Source: Acidimicrobiales bacterium
GTDB taxonomy: Bacteria; Actinomycetota; Acidimicrobiia; Acidimicrobiales; Aldehydirespiratoraceae
Length of the DNA: 64,000 nucleotides
Direction: 5' to 3'
NCBI GenBank assembly: GCA_029263195.1
Contig: JAJCXX010000082.1
Location: 62,001-126,000, forward strand
Part shown: piece after piece, positions 32,910 to 41,566 of the stretch
Layout of the letters: every line of letters begins with the position of its first letter
Position numbering within the stretch: the stretch's first letter is position 1
Translations under genes and position numbers: made by a program
Notes under the pieces: model-generated
Databases searched by the model: none
Told to the model about the DNA's origin: nothing
The model's input: the letters and a program-made list of their open reading frames with translations, nothing else

Positions 32910-34448
32910 ATGGCCACAGACACCGACATCCCGATGCTCGAAATGCGGGGAATCACCAAACGATTCCCTGGCGTTCTGGCCAACGACGCGGTAGATCTGA
33001 CTGTCCGGTCGGGAGAGGTTCACACCCTTCTGGGCGAGAACGGTGCCGGTAAGAGCACGCTGATGAAGATCCTATTCGGGCTGTATCAGCCCGATGAAGG
33101 CGAGATTCGTCTCAACGGCGAGGCCATCGAGGTCGAGTCTCCTTCCTTCGCCATCGCTCACGGCATCGGAATGATCCACCAGCATTTCATGCTGGTCCCC
33201 ACCCTCACGGTGGCCGAGAACGTGGCGTTGGGGACCCGCTCCACCCGGTGGCCCCTAACCGACCTTCCGGTTGTGAGCCGCCGCGTGGAGGAGATCTCCG
33301 AGAAATTCGGCCTGGCCATCGATCCTTCGATCGAAGTATGGAAGCTGGCCGTGGGCGAGCGTCAACGGGTCGAGATCATCAAGGCTCTGTACCGCGACGC
33401 CCGGCTGCTCGTTCTCGACGAGCCGACTGCGGTCCTCACTCCTCAGGAGGTCGAGGAGTTCTTCGGCATTCTCAACGAGATGAGGAGTACCGGACATGGA
33501 TTGATCTTCATCTCCCACAAGCTCAGGGAGGTTGTCGCGATCTCCGACGAGATAACTGTGCTCCGAAACGGCCGGGTCACCGGACATACCACGCCGGCCG
33601 AATCCGATCGTCATCAGTTGGCCACGATGATGGTCGGCCGCGAGGTCTCGCTGGCTCCCGATCGTCCCGAGATCGAGCCCGGGGAGTCCCGGCTGGTGAT
33701 CCGAAACCTCGTCGTCGAAAGCGATCGTGGCACCACTGCGGTCGACGGACTCGACCTCGACGTGAGAGCCGGGGAAATCGTCGGGATTGCCGGAGTGTCG
33801 GGCAACGGTCAGCGCGAGCTTGCCGAGGTTATTGCCGGTCTACGCGACGCCGAGACCGGCTCGTCGGTCCAGATCAACGGCGTCGAGGTGGTGGGGCTCG
33901 GCGCTCGCATCGCGCGCGACGCCGGGCTCGCGTATGTCCCCGAGGAGCGAATGCGCGACGGCGCCATCGGCGACTTCACGGTCAGCGAAAACCTCGTACT
34001 CGTCGATCACGGATCAGAGGAGTTCTCACGAAGAGGGCTACTCCGATTCGGAGTGATTCGTCGTCACAGCCAGGAGCTGGTCGACCGCTTCGAGGTCAAG
34101 ACCCCGGGGCTCGACACCGCCACGTCCACCCTCTCGGGTGGCAATATTCAGAAGCTGATCCTCGCTCGTGAGTTGGCGTCCGGTCCCACGGTGTTGCTGG
34201 CGGCACAGCCGACCCGAGGCGTCGATATCGGAGCGGCCGAGTACATACACGAGCAGATTATCGAGCAGCGAAGTGGCGGTGCGGCGGCATTGGTCGTGTC
34301 GGAGGACCTCGACGAATTGATGGGGATCGCCGACCGGATCGCGGTCATGTTCGAGGGCCGCATCATGGGCATCGTCGAGATCGAGGATGCGACCCGTGAG
34401 GCACTGGGGTTGATGATGGCCGGGGTCCATGAAGGCTCGCCGGCCTGA
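32910..34448 (+). CDS. nucleoside ABC transporter ATP-binding protein (two fused ATPase domains)
   Basis: 512 residues, two tandem ABC domains as in RbsA/MglA-type proteins. Domain 1 is complete: Walker A LLGENGAGKSTLMKIL, MIHQHFMLVPTLTVAENVAL, LAVGERQRVEIIKALY (signature), LLVLDEPTAVLTPQE and switch His in ISHKL. Domain 2 is degenerate as usual: GIAGVSGNGQREL, signature TLSGGNIQKLILAREL and LLAAQPTRGVDIGA, with Asp/Glu of Walker B replaced by AAQP. This pattern is typical of BMP-linked nucleoside importers. ATG 32910 lies 77 bases after the receptor gene, past the strong hairpin. It is the last gene of the transporter operon. Confidence 0.93.
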   Translation: MATDTDIPMLEMRGITKRFPGVLANDAVDLTVRSGEVHTLLGENGAGKSTLMKILFGLYQPDEGEIRLNGEAIEVESPSFAIAHGIGMIHQHFMLVPTLTVAENVALGTRSTRWPLTDLPVVSRRVEEISEKFGLAIDPSIEVWKLAVGERQRVEIIKALYRDARLLVLDEPTAVLTPQEVEEFFGILNEMRSTGHGLIFISHKLREVVAISDEITVLRNGRVTGHTTPAESDRHQLATMMVGREVSLAPDRPEIEPGESRLVIRNLVVESDRGTTAVDGLDLDVRAGEIVGIAGVSGNGQRELAEVIAGLRDAETGSSVQINGVEVVGLGARIARDAGLAYVPEERMRDGAIGDFTVSENLVLVDHGSEEFSRRGLLRFGVIRRHSQELVDRFEVKTPGLDTATSTLSGGNIQKLILARELASGPTVLLAAQPTRGVDIGAAEYIHEQIIEQRSGGAAALVVSEDLDELMGIADRIAVMFEGRIMGIVEIEDATREALGLMMAGVHEGSPA

Positions 34449-34525
34449 GCCACCGGAGCCGCCTCTGAGTGTCGTGGGCGCCCGGGCTGTGCAAGTCTGA
34501 CCCCACATCGAACCGGGAGAGTCGA

Positions 34526-35386
34526 ATGGCTGACAAGAAGTTCGTCGAGGTCAACGGCCGTCAGATGGCCTACGTCGAGCAGGGTGAGGGCGACCCGATC
34601 GTATTCCTGCATGGAAACCCCACTTCGTCCTACCTGTGGCGTCACGTCATGGAGGGTTGCACCGGTCTCGGGCGCCTGCTCGCCCCCGACCTGATCGGGA
34701 TGGGCGACAGCGACAAGCTGCCTGATTCCGGACCGGGGTCCTACCGGTTCGTCGAGCATCGCGAGTATCTCGACGGTTGGTTCGACGCGGTGGGTGCCAC
34801 CGAAAACGTCACGCTGGTGATTCACGACTGGGGATCGGCCCTCGGATTCAATCGCGCCCACCGGTTCGCCGATCAGATCAAAGGCATCTGCTACATGGAA
34901 TCGATCGTGCGGCCAGTCACCTGGGACGCCTGGCCGGAGGCAGCGCGCGGCATATTCGAGGCACTGCGATCGGAGGCCGGCGAGGAGCTGATTCTCGACA
35001 AGAACCTGTTCGTGGAGGCCATCTTGCCGGCATCGATCCAACGCACTCTCGATCCCGAAGAAATGGCCGAGTACCGTCGCCCCTTCGGTGACCCGGGGGA
35101 AGGTCGTCGTCCCACCCTCACGTGGCCTCGTGAGATTCCTCTCAGTGGCGAGCCCGCCGATGTGGTGGAGATCGTCGGTGCCTACGCCGAATGGTTGTCA
35201 GAGTCCGACATGCCCAAGCTGTTCGTCAACGCCGACCCCGGCACCATCCTCACCGGTCCTCAACGCGATTTCTGCCGGACCTGGCCCAACCAGTCCGAAG
35301 TGACCGTGCCGGGAATCCACTTCATTCAGGAGGACTCCGGGCCGGAGATCGCCGCGGCTATCACCGAGTGGCACGGCCAGCTCTGA
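34526..35386 (+). CDS. haloalkane dehalogenase (alpha/beta hydrolase)
   Basis: 286 residues, near the LinB/DhaA length. It would hydrolyse carbon-halogen bonds of haloalkanes without a cofactor. All catalytic elements are visible: FLHGNPTSSYLWR with halide-binding Asn31, nucleophile Asp101 in VIHDWGSALGF with Trp102 as second halide ligand, acid Glu125 in CYMESIVRP, and base His265 in PGIHFIQED. Asn31 plus Glu on the strand-6 end fits subfamily HLD-II. ATG 34526 is preceded by GGGAGAG. The natural substrate is unknown. The 3' end overlaps the convergent rhomboid gene by 26 bases. Confidence 0.92.
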   Translation: MADKKFVEVNGRQMAYVEQGEGDPIVFLHGNPTSSYLWRHVMEGCTGLGRLLAPDLIGMGDSDKLPDSGPGSYRFVEHREYLDGWFDAVGATENVTLVIHDWGSALGFNRAHRFADQIKGICYMESIVRPVTWDAWPEAARGIFEALRSEAGEELILDKNLFVEAILPASIQRTLDPEEMAEYRRPFGDPGEGRRPTLTWPREIPLSGEPADVVEIVGAYAEWLSESDMPKLFVNADPGTILTGPQRDFCRTWPNQSEVTVPGIHFIQEDSGPEIAAAITEWHGQL

Positions 35387-36185
35387 GCCCGGTGACCCGG
35401 GACCGATGTAGCTGAAGTCGCCTGCGAAAGCTCGCGTCTCGGCGGGCGATCACCGCCAGCAACGCACCAAACGCGAACCCACCGACATGGGCGACCCAGG
35501 CGACTCCGCTTCCGGGCACGGTGAAGAACTGGGCGATGAACCAGACCGTGAGCAAGATCGCCGCCGGTATCCGCGGCCACAGCGGGATGATGCCGATCAT
35601 GAAGAGCGTTCGCACCCGGACCCAGGGAAACCAGATGAGATAGGCGCCCATCACTCCCGCGATGGCGCCGCTGGCCCCGATCATGGGAATGGTCGAATCG
35701 ACTTGCATCATGACGTGGGCAATCGTGGCCATGGTGCCGGCGGCGAGATAGAACCCGAGGTAGACGACCGGTCCCAGATGGTCCTCGATGTTGTTGCCGA
35801 ACACCCACAGGAAGATCATGTTCCCGGCCAGATGAATCCAGCCACCATGCAGGAACATCGAAATCAGCACCGAGAGCCAGATCGACTTGTCGGCAAACGG
35901 GGTGCGGCCCGACGGTGAGTCTCGGCACGATGCCGTGTCGCCGCGGTACTGCGTGTCGCCGATCTCCTCGATAGTGAGAGGCCGACCTTGGACGATCTCG
36001 CAGGGAATCGCGGCGTACTCGTAGGTGAATCGAACCTCCTCGACCACCTGCGCCGCGTCCGGCATGTCGATATTGCGGCTGGCCGAGGGCTGGACGAACA
36101 AGAACGTGGCCACGCTCGCCACGATGAGGGCGAGCGTGACGATCGGGAATCGGCTGGTGGGGTTGTCGTCGCGGAGGGGGATCAT
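35361..36185 (-). CDS. rhomboid-family intramembrane serine protease
   Basis: 274 residues with six or seven helices. An N-terminal helix (VTLALIVASVATFLFV) is followed by an outside loop of about 85 residues with two Cys (PCEIVQGR, ASCRDS). The catalytic core has MFLHGGWIHLAGNMIFLWVFG, the nucleophile Ser in MIGASGAIAGVMGAYL, and the catalytic His in VAWVAHVGGFAFGALLA. It would cleave membrane-spanning substrates within the bilayer. A basic C-terminal tail (RRRLQLHRSRVTG) follows. ATG 36185 is divergent from the SDR gene at 36339. The 3' end overlaps the dehalogenase gene. Confidence 0.93.
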   Translation of the reverse strand: MIPLRDDNPTSRFPIVTLALIVASVATFLFVQPSASRNIDMPDAAQVVEEVRFTYEYAAIPCEIVQGRPLTIEEIGDTQYRGDTASCRDSPSGRTPFADKSIWLSVLISMFLHGGWIHLAGNMIFLWVFGNNIEDHLGPVVYLGFYLAAGTMATIAHVMMQVDSTIPMIGASGAIAGVMGAYLIWFPWVRVRTLFMIGIIPLWPRIPAAILLTVWFIAQFFTVPGSGVAWVAHVGGFAFGALLAVIARRDASFRRRLQLHRSRVTGLRAGRATR

Positions 36186-36338
36186 GGTTCGAAGATCATC
36201 GGGTCGGCGGATCCTGCGGTCGGCGACGACGGTACATCGTCGGGTCGCTCACTTTGTCAATGTGCCGGTCGTCGCTGGGCGGGGCATGATGTCGGTTGGT
36301 CGTACAGTCGGCACCGAGTGGTCGGCGAGAGGATGGTC

Positions 36339-37133
36339 ATGGACGCAGGTCGAATTCAGTCGCTGTTCGGTTTGGAAGGCAAACGAGCCGTGGTCACCGG
36401 CGGGAGTCGGGGCATCGGCTACATGATCGCGGATGGCCTGCTCGACGCCGGCTGTGAGGTCATCATCTCGGCTCGCAAGGTCGAGCAGGTCGTGGCGGCC
36501 GCCGACACACTGTCGGAGAAGGGAACGTGCATCGCGGTTCCGTGCGACCTCTCGACCGATGAGGGAGTCGATCATCTGGTGTCCGTGGTCGGCGACAGAT
36601 GGGATTCGCTCGACTTGCTGTTCAACAACGCCGGCGCATCATGGGGGGAGCCCCTCGATGACTTCTCGGCAGCCGGCTGGGACAAGGTGATGAATGTCAA
36701 CGTTCGGGCCCCGTTCTTTCTCACCCAAAAGCTGCTTCCGTTGTTGCGAGCGGCGGCCTCCGCTGACTCGCCAGCGAGGGTCGTCAACACGGGTTCAGTC
36801 AACGGTCTGACGCCACCCGAGATGGATACGTACTCCTACTCCTCTTCGAAGGCCGCCATTCACATGCTCACGCGACATCTGGCGAAACAGCTCGCGTCGG
36901 AGCACATCACGGTCAATGCGATCGCCCCGGGGCCCTTCGATTCCAACATGATGAGATTCGCCCTCGACGACCCGGGAACCCGTGCCGCGATCGCAGCCGA
37001 CGTACCACTGGGACGAATCGGAGGGGCCGACGACATTGCCGGGGTCGCGGTCTATCTGGCTTCGCGTGCTTCGGCGTATGTCACCGGCACCGTTATCCCG
37101 GTAGGTGGTGGGCTGTCCACCGTGGCCAAGTAG
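36339..37133 (+). CDS. short-chain dehydrogenase/reductase
   Basis: 264 residues of the classical SDR family. VVTGGSRGIGYMIADGLLDA is the cofactor loop; ISARKVEQV has an Arg after strand 2, favouring NADP(H). NNAGASWGEPLDDF, catalytic Ser in VVNTGSVNG, YxxxK in YSYSSSKAAIHML, and NAIAPGPFDSNM follow. The C-terminal GTVIPVGGGLS closes the fold. ATG 36339 was chosen because GAGAGG (36327-36332) sits seven bases upstream; ATG 36333 would be too close. The substrate is unknown, with gluconate 5-dehydrogenase-like proteins as a reasonable comparison. It ends nine bases from the convergent Bpa gene. Confidence 0.92.
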   Translation: MDAGRIQSLFGLEGKRAVVTGGSRGIGYMIADGLLDAGCEVIISARKVEQVVAAADTLSEKGTCIAVPCDLSTDEGVDHLVSVVGDRWDSLDLLFNNAGASWGEPLDDFSAAGWDKVMNVNVRAPFFLTQKLLPLLRAAASADSPARVVNTGSVNGLTPPEMDTYSYSSSKAAIHMLTRHLAKQLASEHITVNAIAPGPFDSNMMRFALDDPGTRAAIAADVPLGRIGGADDIAGVAVYLASRASAYVTGTVIPVGGGLSTVAK

Positions 37134-37142
37134 CGGCTGGGT

Positions 37143-37616
37143 TCAGAGATAGGTGCCAGCCTGCTGAGGTAGGTCTCCGGAATCGCCGCGCCTCGCCTGT
37201 TGAGCGGCTCGGGCGGTCTGTAGCTCGTTGAGTTGATCGGCCGCGGCAGCCTGCTGTGCGACCATCGACGCCTGAAGTCCCTGGAGCAGCCCTTGCATCC
37301 ATCCGACCAACTGGGCCTGCGCCACCCGAATCTCCGACTCAGTGGGTACGCCATCCTCGTCGCAGCAGGCGGCGAACTCCGAGAGCTCGTCCATCAGGTC
37401 GGTCGATAAGACCTTCGAGAGCTCTTCGACGGTCTCATTGTGAATCCGAGCCAGCATCATCCGGCTCTGTTCGTCGGTGTCGGCGCTGCGAACCTCGTCC
37501 ATCAACGTCTGAACCATCGTGCCGAGTCGGATCAGCTTGGCGGCATCGGTGACCGATGGTTGGTCGTCGTTGGGATCGTCGGCGCCGGTTACTGAAGAAG
37601 CAGGAGCATCGGTCAT
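37143..37616 (-). CDS. bpa: bacterial proteasome activator (Bpa/PafE family)
   Basis: 157 residues. Members form a ring that opens the actinobacterial 20S proteasome without ATP. The sequence carries the family blocks LGTMVQTLMDEVRSA, ARIHNETVEELSKVLS, LMDELSEF, then ESEIRVAQAQLVGWMQGLLQ and GLQASMVAQQAAAADQL. Mycobacterial members end in GQYL, which docks into the proteasome alpha ring; here the end is GTYL, keeping the Tyr-Leu. ATG 37616 is one of several in-frame options (37640 and 37703), and the family's poorly conserved N-terminus does not decide. It implies a proteasome elsewhere in the genome. Divergent from typA. Confidence 0.88.
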   Translation of the reverse strand: MTDAPASSVTGADDPNDDQPSVTDAAKLIRLGTMVQTLMDEVRSADTDEQSRMMLARIHNETVEELSKVLSTDLMDELSEFAACCDEDGVPTESEIRVAQAQLVGWMQGLLQGLQASMVAQQAAAADQLNELQTARAAQQARRGDSGDLPQQAGTYL

Positions 37617-37724
37617 CAGCCCAGAGTTGCACACGTTCATCGGCAGCGGGCGGCACGGGGAGTCGGGATCGTGCCGAAACGGCCGCCCCGATGGGACCGA
37701 CACGCCGGTCGATAGCCTGCCTCG

Positions 37725-39560
37725 GTGAGTACCACTCGTTCAGACATGCGCAATGTGGCGATCGTCGCCCACGTCGACCACGGCAAGACCACCCTCGTTG
37801 ACGCACTTCTTCGTCAGTCCGGCGCTTTCCGCGAAGGCGCCGTACTCACCGATCGGGTGATGGACTCCACCGACCTTGAGCGGGAAAAGGGGATCACGAT
37901 CCTCGCGAAGAACACCGCCATTCACCATGCCGGTGTGAAGATCAACATCGTCGACACCCCGGGCCACGCCGACTTCGGTGGTGAGGTCGAGAGAGCCCTG
38001 ACCATGGTCGACGCGGTGGTGCTGCTGGTCGATGCCAGTGAGGGGCCGTTGCCCCAAACCCGGTTCGTGCTGCGCAAGGCCCTCGAGCTGAGATTGCCTG
38101 TGATTCTCGTGGTCAACAAGATCGACCGGCCCGATGCCCGTATCGCTGCGGTGGTCGATGAGGTCTACGAACTGTTTCTCGACCTCGATGCCGAGGAAGA
38201 CCAGATCGAGTTTCCCATCGTCTACACAATCGCCCGAGAGGGTATGGCCACTCTCGATCCCGAGGTGCCCGGCACCGACATGGAGCCGCTCTTTCGTGCC
38301 GTGCTCGACACGGTTCCTCCGCCGTCACACGATCCCGGGCACGCCCTGCAGGCGTGGGTCACCAACCTCGATGCATCGCCCTACGTCGGTCGTATCGCGG
38401 TCTGTCGAATCCGCCATGGTGTGATCCGCAAGGGCCAGATCGTCGCTTGGTGTCGCGACGACGGTTCCACGGTGTCGGCCAAGATCGGCGGTCTGACCGT
38501 CACCGAGGCCCTCGATCAGATCGAGGTCGATGAGGCCGGACCCGGTGAGTTGATCGGCGTGTCAGGTATCCCCGAGATCTCGATCGGCGACACTCTCGCC
38601 GACCTCGAGGACCCGACCCCCCTCCCGGCGATCCATGTCGATGAGCCGACCCTGTCGATGACCATTGGCGTCAACACCTCACCGCTGGCCGGCACCGACG
38701 GCAAGAAGCTCACAGCCCGGCTGATCAAGAACCGTCTCGACGCCGAATTGATCGGCAACGTGTCGATCCGCGTGCTGCCCACCGAGCGGCCCGATACCTG
38801 GGAGGTTCAGGGTCGAGGCGAGCTCCAGCTGGCCGTACTGGTTGAGACGATGCGTCGCGAAGGTTTCGAACTCACGGCCGGCAAGCCGGCTGTCCTGACC
38901 CGGGAAATCGACGGAACTCTTCACGAACCAACCGAACGCATCACCATCGACGTTCCCGAGGAATATGTCGGATCCGTTACCCAACTATTGGGTGAACGCA
39001 AGGCCCGCATGGACGACATGATCAACCACGGCACTGGTTGGGTTCGTCTCGACTACGTGGTCCCGGCGCGTGCGCTCATCGGCTTTCGCACTGAGTTCCT
39101 CACCGAGACCCGTGGCACCGGCATGCTGCATCACGTATTCGAGGGGTGGACTCGCTGGGTTGGCGAACTCCGCACCCGTCCCAACGGAAGCGTGGTGTCC
39201 GATCGACGCGGCACCACCACCGGCTACGCGATCTCGGCGCTGCAGGAACGTACCTCGCTGTATTTGGCTCCGGGCGCCGATGTCTACGAGGGCATGATCG
39301 TCGGCGAGAACGCCAGGTCCGACGACATGGATGTCAACATTTGTCGTGAGAAGAAGCAGACCAACGTGCGCGCCGCGTCCTCCGACGACACGATTCGGTT
39401 GACGCCTGCCCGTGTTCTCTCACTGGAACAGGCACTCGAATCGATCGACGACGACGAATGCGTGGAGGTCACTCCCACAGCGGTTCGGCTGCGAAAGACC
39501 GTGCTCGGGGCAGGCGACCGGAGTCGGATCCTTCGAAAGCAGAAGAACCCACGCGACTGA
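37725..39560 (+). CDS. typA: ribosome-associated GTPase TypA/BipA
   Basis: 611 residues, normal length. It acts on the ribosome in stress and low-temperature growth. G1 is [10 protein letters not shown], switch I region [15 protein letters not shown]3 [16 protein letters not shown], and G4 NKIDRPDAR. Domains II and V follow, and the TypA-specific C-terminus is present: [40 protein letters not shown] and [13 protein letters not shown]. The start is GTG 37725; ATG 37746 is an alternative with less upstream sequence. No upstream partner gene. Two perfect palindromes follow the stop. Confidence 0.96.
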   Translation: MSTTRSDMRNVAIVAHVDHGKTTLVDALLRQSGAFREGAVLTDRVMDSTDLEREKGITILAKNTAIHHAGVKINIVDTPGHADFGGEVERALTMVDAVVLLVDASEGPLPQTRFVLRKALELRLPVILVVNKIDRPDARIAAVVDEVYELFLDLDAEEDQIEFPIVYTIAREGMATLDPEVPGTDMEPLFRAVLDTVPPPSHDPGHALQAWVTNLDASPYVGRIAVCRIRHGVIRKGQIVAWCRDDGSTVSAKIGGLTVTEALDQIEVDEAGPGELIGVSGIPEISIGDTLADLEDPTPLPAIHVDEPTLSMTIGVNTSPLAGTDGKKLTARLIKNRLDAELIGNVSIRVLPTERPDTWEVQGRGELQLAVLVETMRREGFELTAGKPAVLTREIDGTLHEPTERITIDVPEEYVGSVTQLLGERKARMDDMINHGTGWVRLDYVVPARALIGFRTEFLTETRGTGMLHHVFEGWTRWVGELRTRPNGSVVSDRRGTTTGYAISALQERTSLYLAPGADVYEGMIVGENARSDDMDVNICREKKQTNVRAASSDDTIRLTPARVLSLEQALESIDDDECVEVTPTAVRLRKTVLGAGDRSRILRKQKNPRD

Positions 39561-39561
39561 G

Positions 39562-39590
39562 GGGGTCGACCCCGAGTGTCGGGATCCCGA
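39562..39590. other. two adjacent perfect 12-base palindromes after typA
   Basis: GGGGTCGACCCC (39562-39573) and TCGGGATCCCGA (39579-39590) lie within 30 bases of the typA stop. They could form two short hairpins acting as a terminator, or be an operator for the small gene at 39675. No T-run follows. Confidence 0.4.
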
Positions 39591-39660
39591 GGTGACGCGG
39601 AAACGGTTAGCCGGTGACGTAGCCTCGTTGAACGCCCTAGGTAGTAACTCGGGGAGCACC

Positions 39661-39666
39661 AGGAGG
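39661..39666 (+). promoter_or_regulatory. ribosome-binding site for the small basic protein
   Basis: A perfect AGGAGG eight bases before GTG 39675. It is the main proof that this short gene is real and where it starts. Confidence 0.7.
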
Positions 39667-39674
39667 CGAATGTA

Positions 39675-39950
39675 GTGGCAACCGGTCGATCCAGTTTTGC
39701 AAAACGTCAGCGCGATATGGCCAAAAAGGCCAAGGCTCAGGCCAAACGCGAGCGACGACTCGAAGGTGATCCGGAAACCCCGGAAGAAGACGAAGATTCT
39801 GGTGAGATCGACAACACTCCGACGCTGAGCAACGAAGAGGTCATGGAGCAGGTCGCCGACCTGCATCGCCGTTACGACGACGGTCAGATGGACCTCGACA
39901 CATTCGACGAGACCCGCGCCACCTTGATGGCACAGATCAGCGTCGACTGA
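39675..39950 (+). CDS. small conserved-type protein, basic N-terminus and acidic middle
   Basis: 91 residues, no function recognised. The N-terminal third is Lys/Arg/Ala-rich and likely one helix (SFAKRQRDMAKKAKAQAKRE). An acidic disordered stretch follows (PETPEEDEDSGEID). The C-terminal third is a small helical unit, LSNEEVMEQVADLHRRYDDG, then LDTFDETRATLM. This last part resembles the short SHOCT-like helical hairpins that end many actinobacterial proteins. The charge layout would suit binding to RNA or the ribosome, which is inference. It stands 114 bases after typA and has a perfect ribosome-binding site. Confidence 0.75.
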   Translation: MATGRSSFAKRQRDMAKKAKAQAKRERRLEGDPETPEEDEDSGEIDNTPTLSNEEVMEQVADLHRRYDDGQMDLDTFDETRATLMAQISVD

Positions 39951-39974
39951 GACCTCTGGGGCTCAGCGGGTCTC

Positions 39975-40853
39975 TCAGATCGTTTCCAGTTGTGCGCCGT
40001 CGAACAACGGCGTCATAGTGTGGTTGGCCCGGTCGGACGCGAGTTGATCGGCGGGCGGCGGTTCCCCGAGATCAATGGCGGCGTCGAGGGCCATTTCCAG
40101 AAGTCGAGCATCGCTCGAACTGTTGAGAAAAAGATTGGGATCGGCGAGCACGAAACGAATCGCCCGAGCCAGGACGTCGGGTTCGCTGATCGGTTCGTAC
40201 CAAGAGAACTGCATCTGGCCGAGGTCGTCCCATCGACGACGAGCGATCGACTTGATTGTCTGAATCGCCACACCACGCTCCACACACAGAGTCTCGAGCG
40301 TGCGAAAGTCGTCCGAGTAGTGGCTGATCTCGGCGAGGGTGTGATTCCACGGCAGCAGAACCGACGCGAAGGGCGCCTCGGCGAGGCTTCGCACGTGCAT
40401 CCCGGCGATTCGCAGGCCGTGGCCGGTGACCCCGACTTCGCCACACAGGCCCTCGTCGCGGGCCTGGAAGAGTGCCTCTACCGCACCGCCGGATGAGAAC
40501 GCGGTGCGCCATTCGTCTTCCTCCACCAAATTGTGGAGCTGAATCAGGTCGACTCGTTCGACGCCCATGCGCTCCAAACTCGACTCGAGGCTGGCCCTGG
40601 CGCCGTCGCCAGTGCGCTGATCGGTCTTGGTGGCGAGGAAGAACTGAGGGCGATGATCATGGAGAAAAGGGGCGAGTCGGAGCTCGGATTCCCCATAGGT
40701 GGCGGCCGTATCGATGTGGTTGACACCGCGACGCAGAAGGATGTCGAGGGTCGTGTCGGCCCTCTCCTGGCTCATCGACCCGAGGGCTGCTGCTCCGAAG
40801 ATGACCCGCGAACTCGTGTGGCCGGTGGAGCCGAAACTCATTCGATCGAGCAT
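39975..40853 (-). CDS. aldo/keto reductase
   Basis: 292 residues of the AKR barrel family. Catalytic residues: Asp48 and Tyr53 in HIDTAATYGESE, Lys in LATKTDQR, and His in DLIQLHNLV. The later barrel shows EVGVTGHGLRIAGMH, then IQTIKSIARRRWDD; the usual cofactor-binding RF/IP(G)xR end is replaced by VLADPNLFLNSSSDARLLEM. It resembles the YdjG/auxiliary-protein branch of AKRs in which NADPH contacts vary. The substrate is unknown. The start codon at 40853 directly abuts a GGGTCGACCC palindrome, where the ribosome-binding site would be expected. Confidence 0.9.
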   Translation of the reverse strand: MLDRMSFGSTGHTSSRVIFGAAALGSMSQERADTTLDILLRRGVNHIDTAATYGESELRLAPFLHDHRPQFFLATKTDQRTGDGARASLESSLERMGVERVDLIQLHNLVEEDEWRTAFSSGGAVEALFQARDEGLCGEVGVTGHGLRIAGMHVRSLAEAPFASVLLPWNHTLAEISHYSDDFRTLETLCVERGVAIQTIKSIARRRWDDLGQMQFSWYEPISEPDVLARAIRFVLADPNLFLNSSSDARLLEMALDAAIDLGEPPPADQLASDRANHTMTPLFDGAQLETI

Positions 40854-40893
40854 GGGTCGACCCTAGGCCGATGTCGAGTTGTTGTCGACGGTC

Positions 40894-41490
40894 TCAGTTG
40901 GCTTCGAGCAGGTTGATGATCCTGCTCCGAAGCTCGGGCAGACCGGCCCCCCGCTCGGCGCTGACCCAAAGCACGTCGCTCTTTTCGATACCGAGTTTCC
41001 GGGTGACCTCGTTGCGTCGTTTGGCCCGCCGAGAGGACTTCACCTTGTCGGACTTGGTGGCGACGAAGGTGATCGGGAGCCCCACCTCGCGTAGCCAATC
41101 GACCATGTCGAGATCGAGAGGAGTGGGACCTATCGCCCCGTCGATCAGATGAAGCACTCCAGCCAGGCTCTCGCGCTGTTCGAGATACTCGCCCAGCATC
41201 ACCGACCACTTGGCCTGCTCGGCCTTCGACACCTTGGCAAAGCCGTAACCAGGCAGGTCCATGAGCCACCGACCGGAATCGGTCTTGCCTATCTCGTAGG
41301 CGTTGAGCAGCCGTGTGGCCCCCGGGGTCTTGGACGTCTTGGCGAGACTCTTTCGGTTGGCCAGCCCGTTGATCAACGATGACTTGCCGACATTGGACCG
41401 GCCGACGAGAGCCAACTCCGAGCGGGTGCGGGGTAGAGCGTCCACCGTTGTGTACGAGCGGAGGAAAGTCAGCTTGAGAGGCCCGGCCAT
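40894..41490 (-). CDS. engB: ribosome biogenesis GTP-binding protein EngB (YihA/YsxC)
   Basis: 198 residues, normal length. It helps late assembly of the large ribosomal subunit. G1 is VGRSNVGKSSLINGLAN, G2 region KTSKTPGATRLLNAY, G3 MDLPGYGFAKVSK, G4 ATKSDKVKSS, and G5 near VSAERGAG. LHLIDGAIGPTPLDLDMVDW is the usual helix between G3 and G4. ATG 41490. It lies 40 bases upstream of the AKR gene on the same strand but probably has no functional tie to it. Confidence 0.96.
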   Translation of the reverse strand: MAGPLKLTFLRSYTTVDALPRTRSELALVGRSNVGKSSLINGLANRKSLAKTSKTPGATRLLNAYEIGKTDSGRWLMDLPGYGFAKVSKAEQAKWSVMLGEYLEQRESLAGVLHLIDGAIGPTPLDLDMVDWLREVGLPITFVATKSDKVKSSRRAKRRNEVTRKLGIEKSDVLWVSAERGAGLPELRSRIINLLEAN

Positions 41491-41566
41491 GCCGCGATGC
41501 TACCGCTCAGAGTGAGCGGCGGATGCCCCTGGCGTGTTCAGGGAATCTCGTGTAGGTTCATGCATC

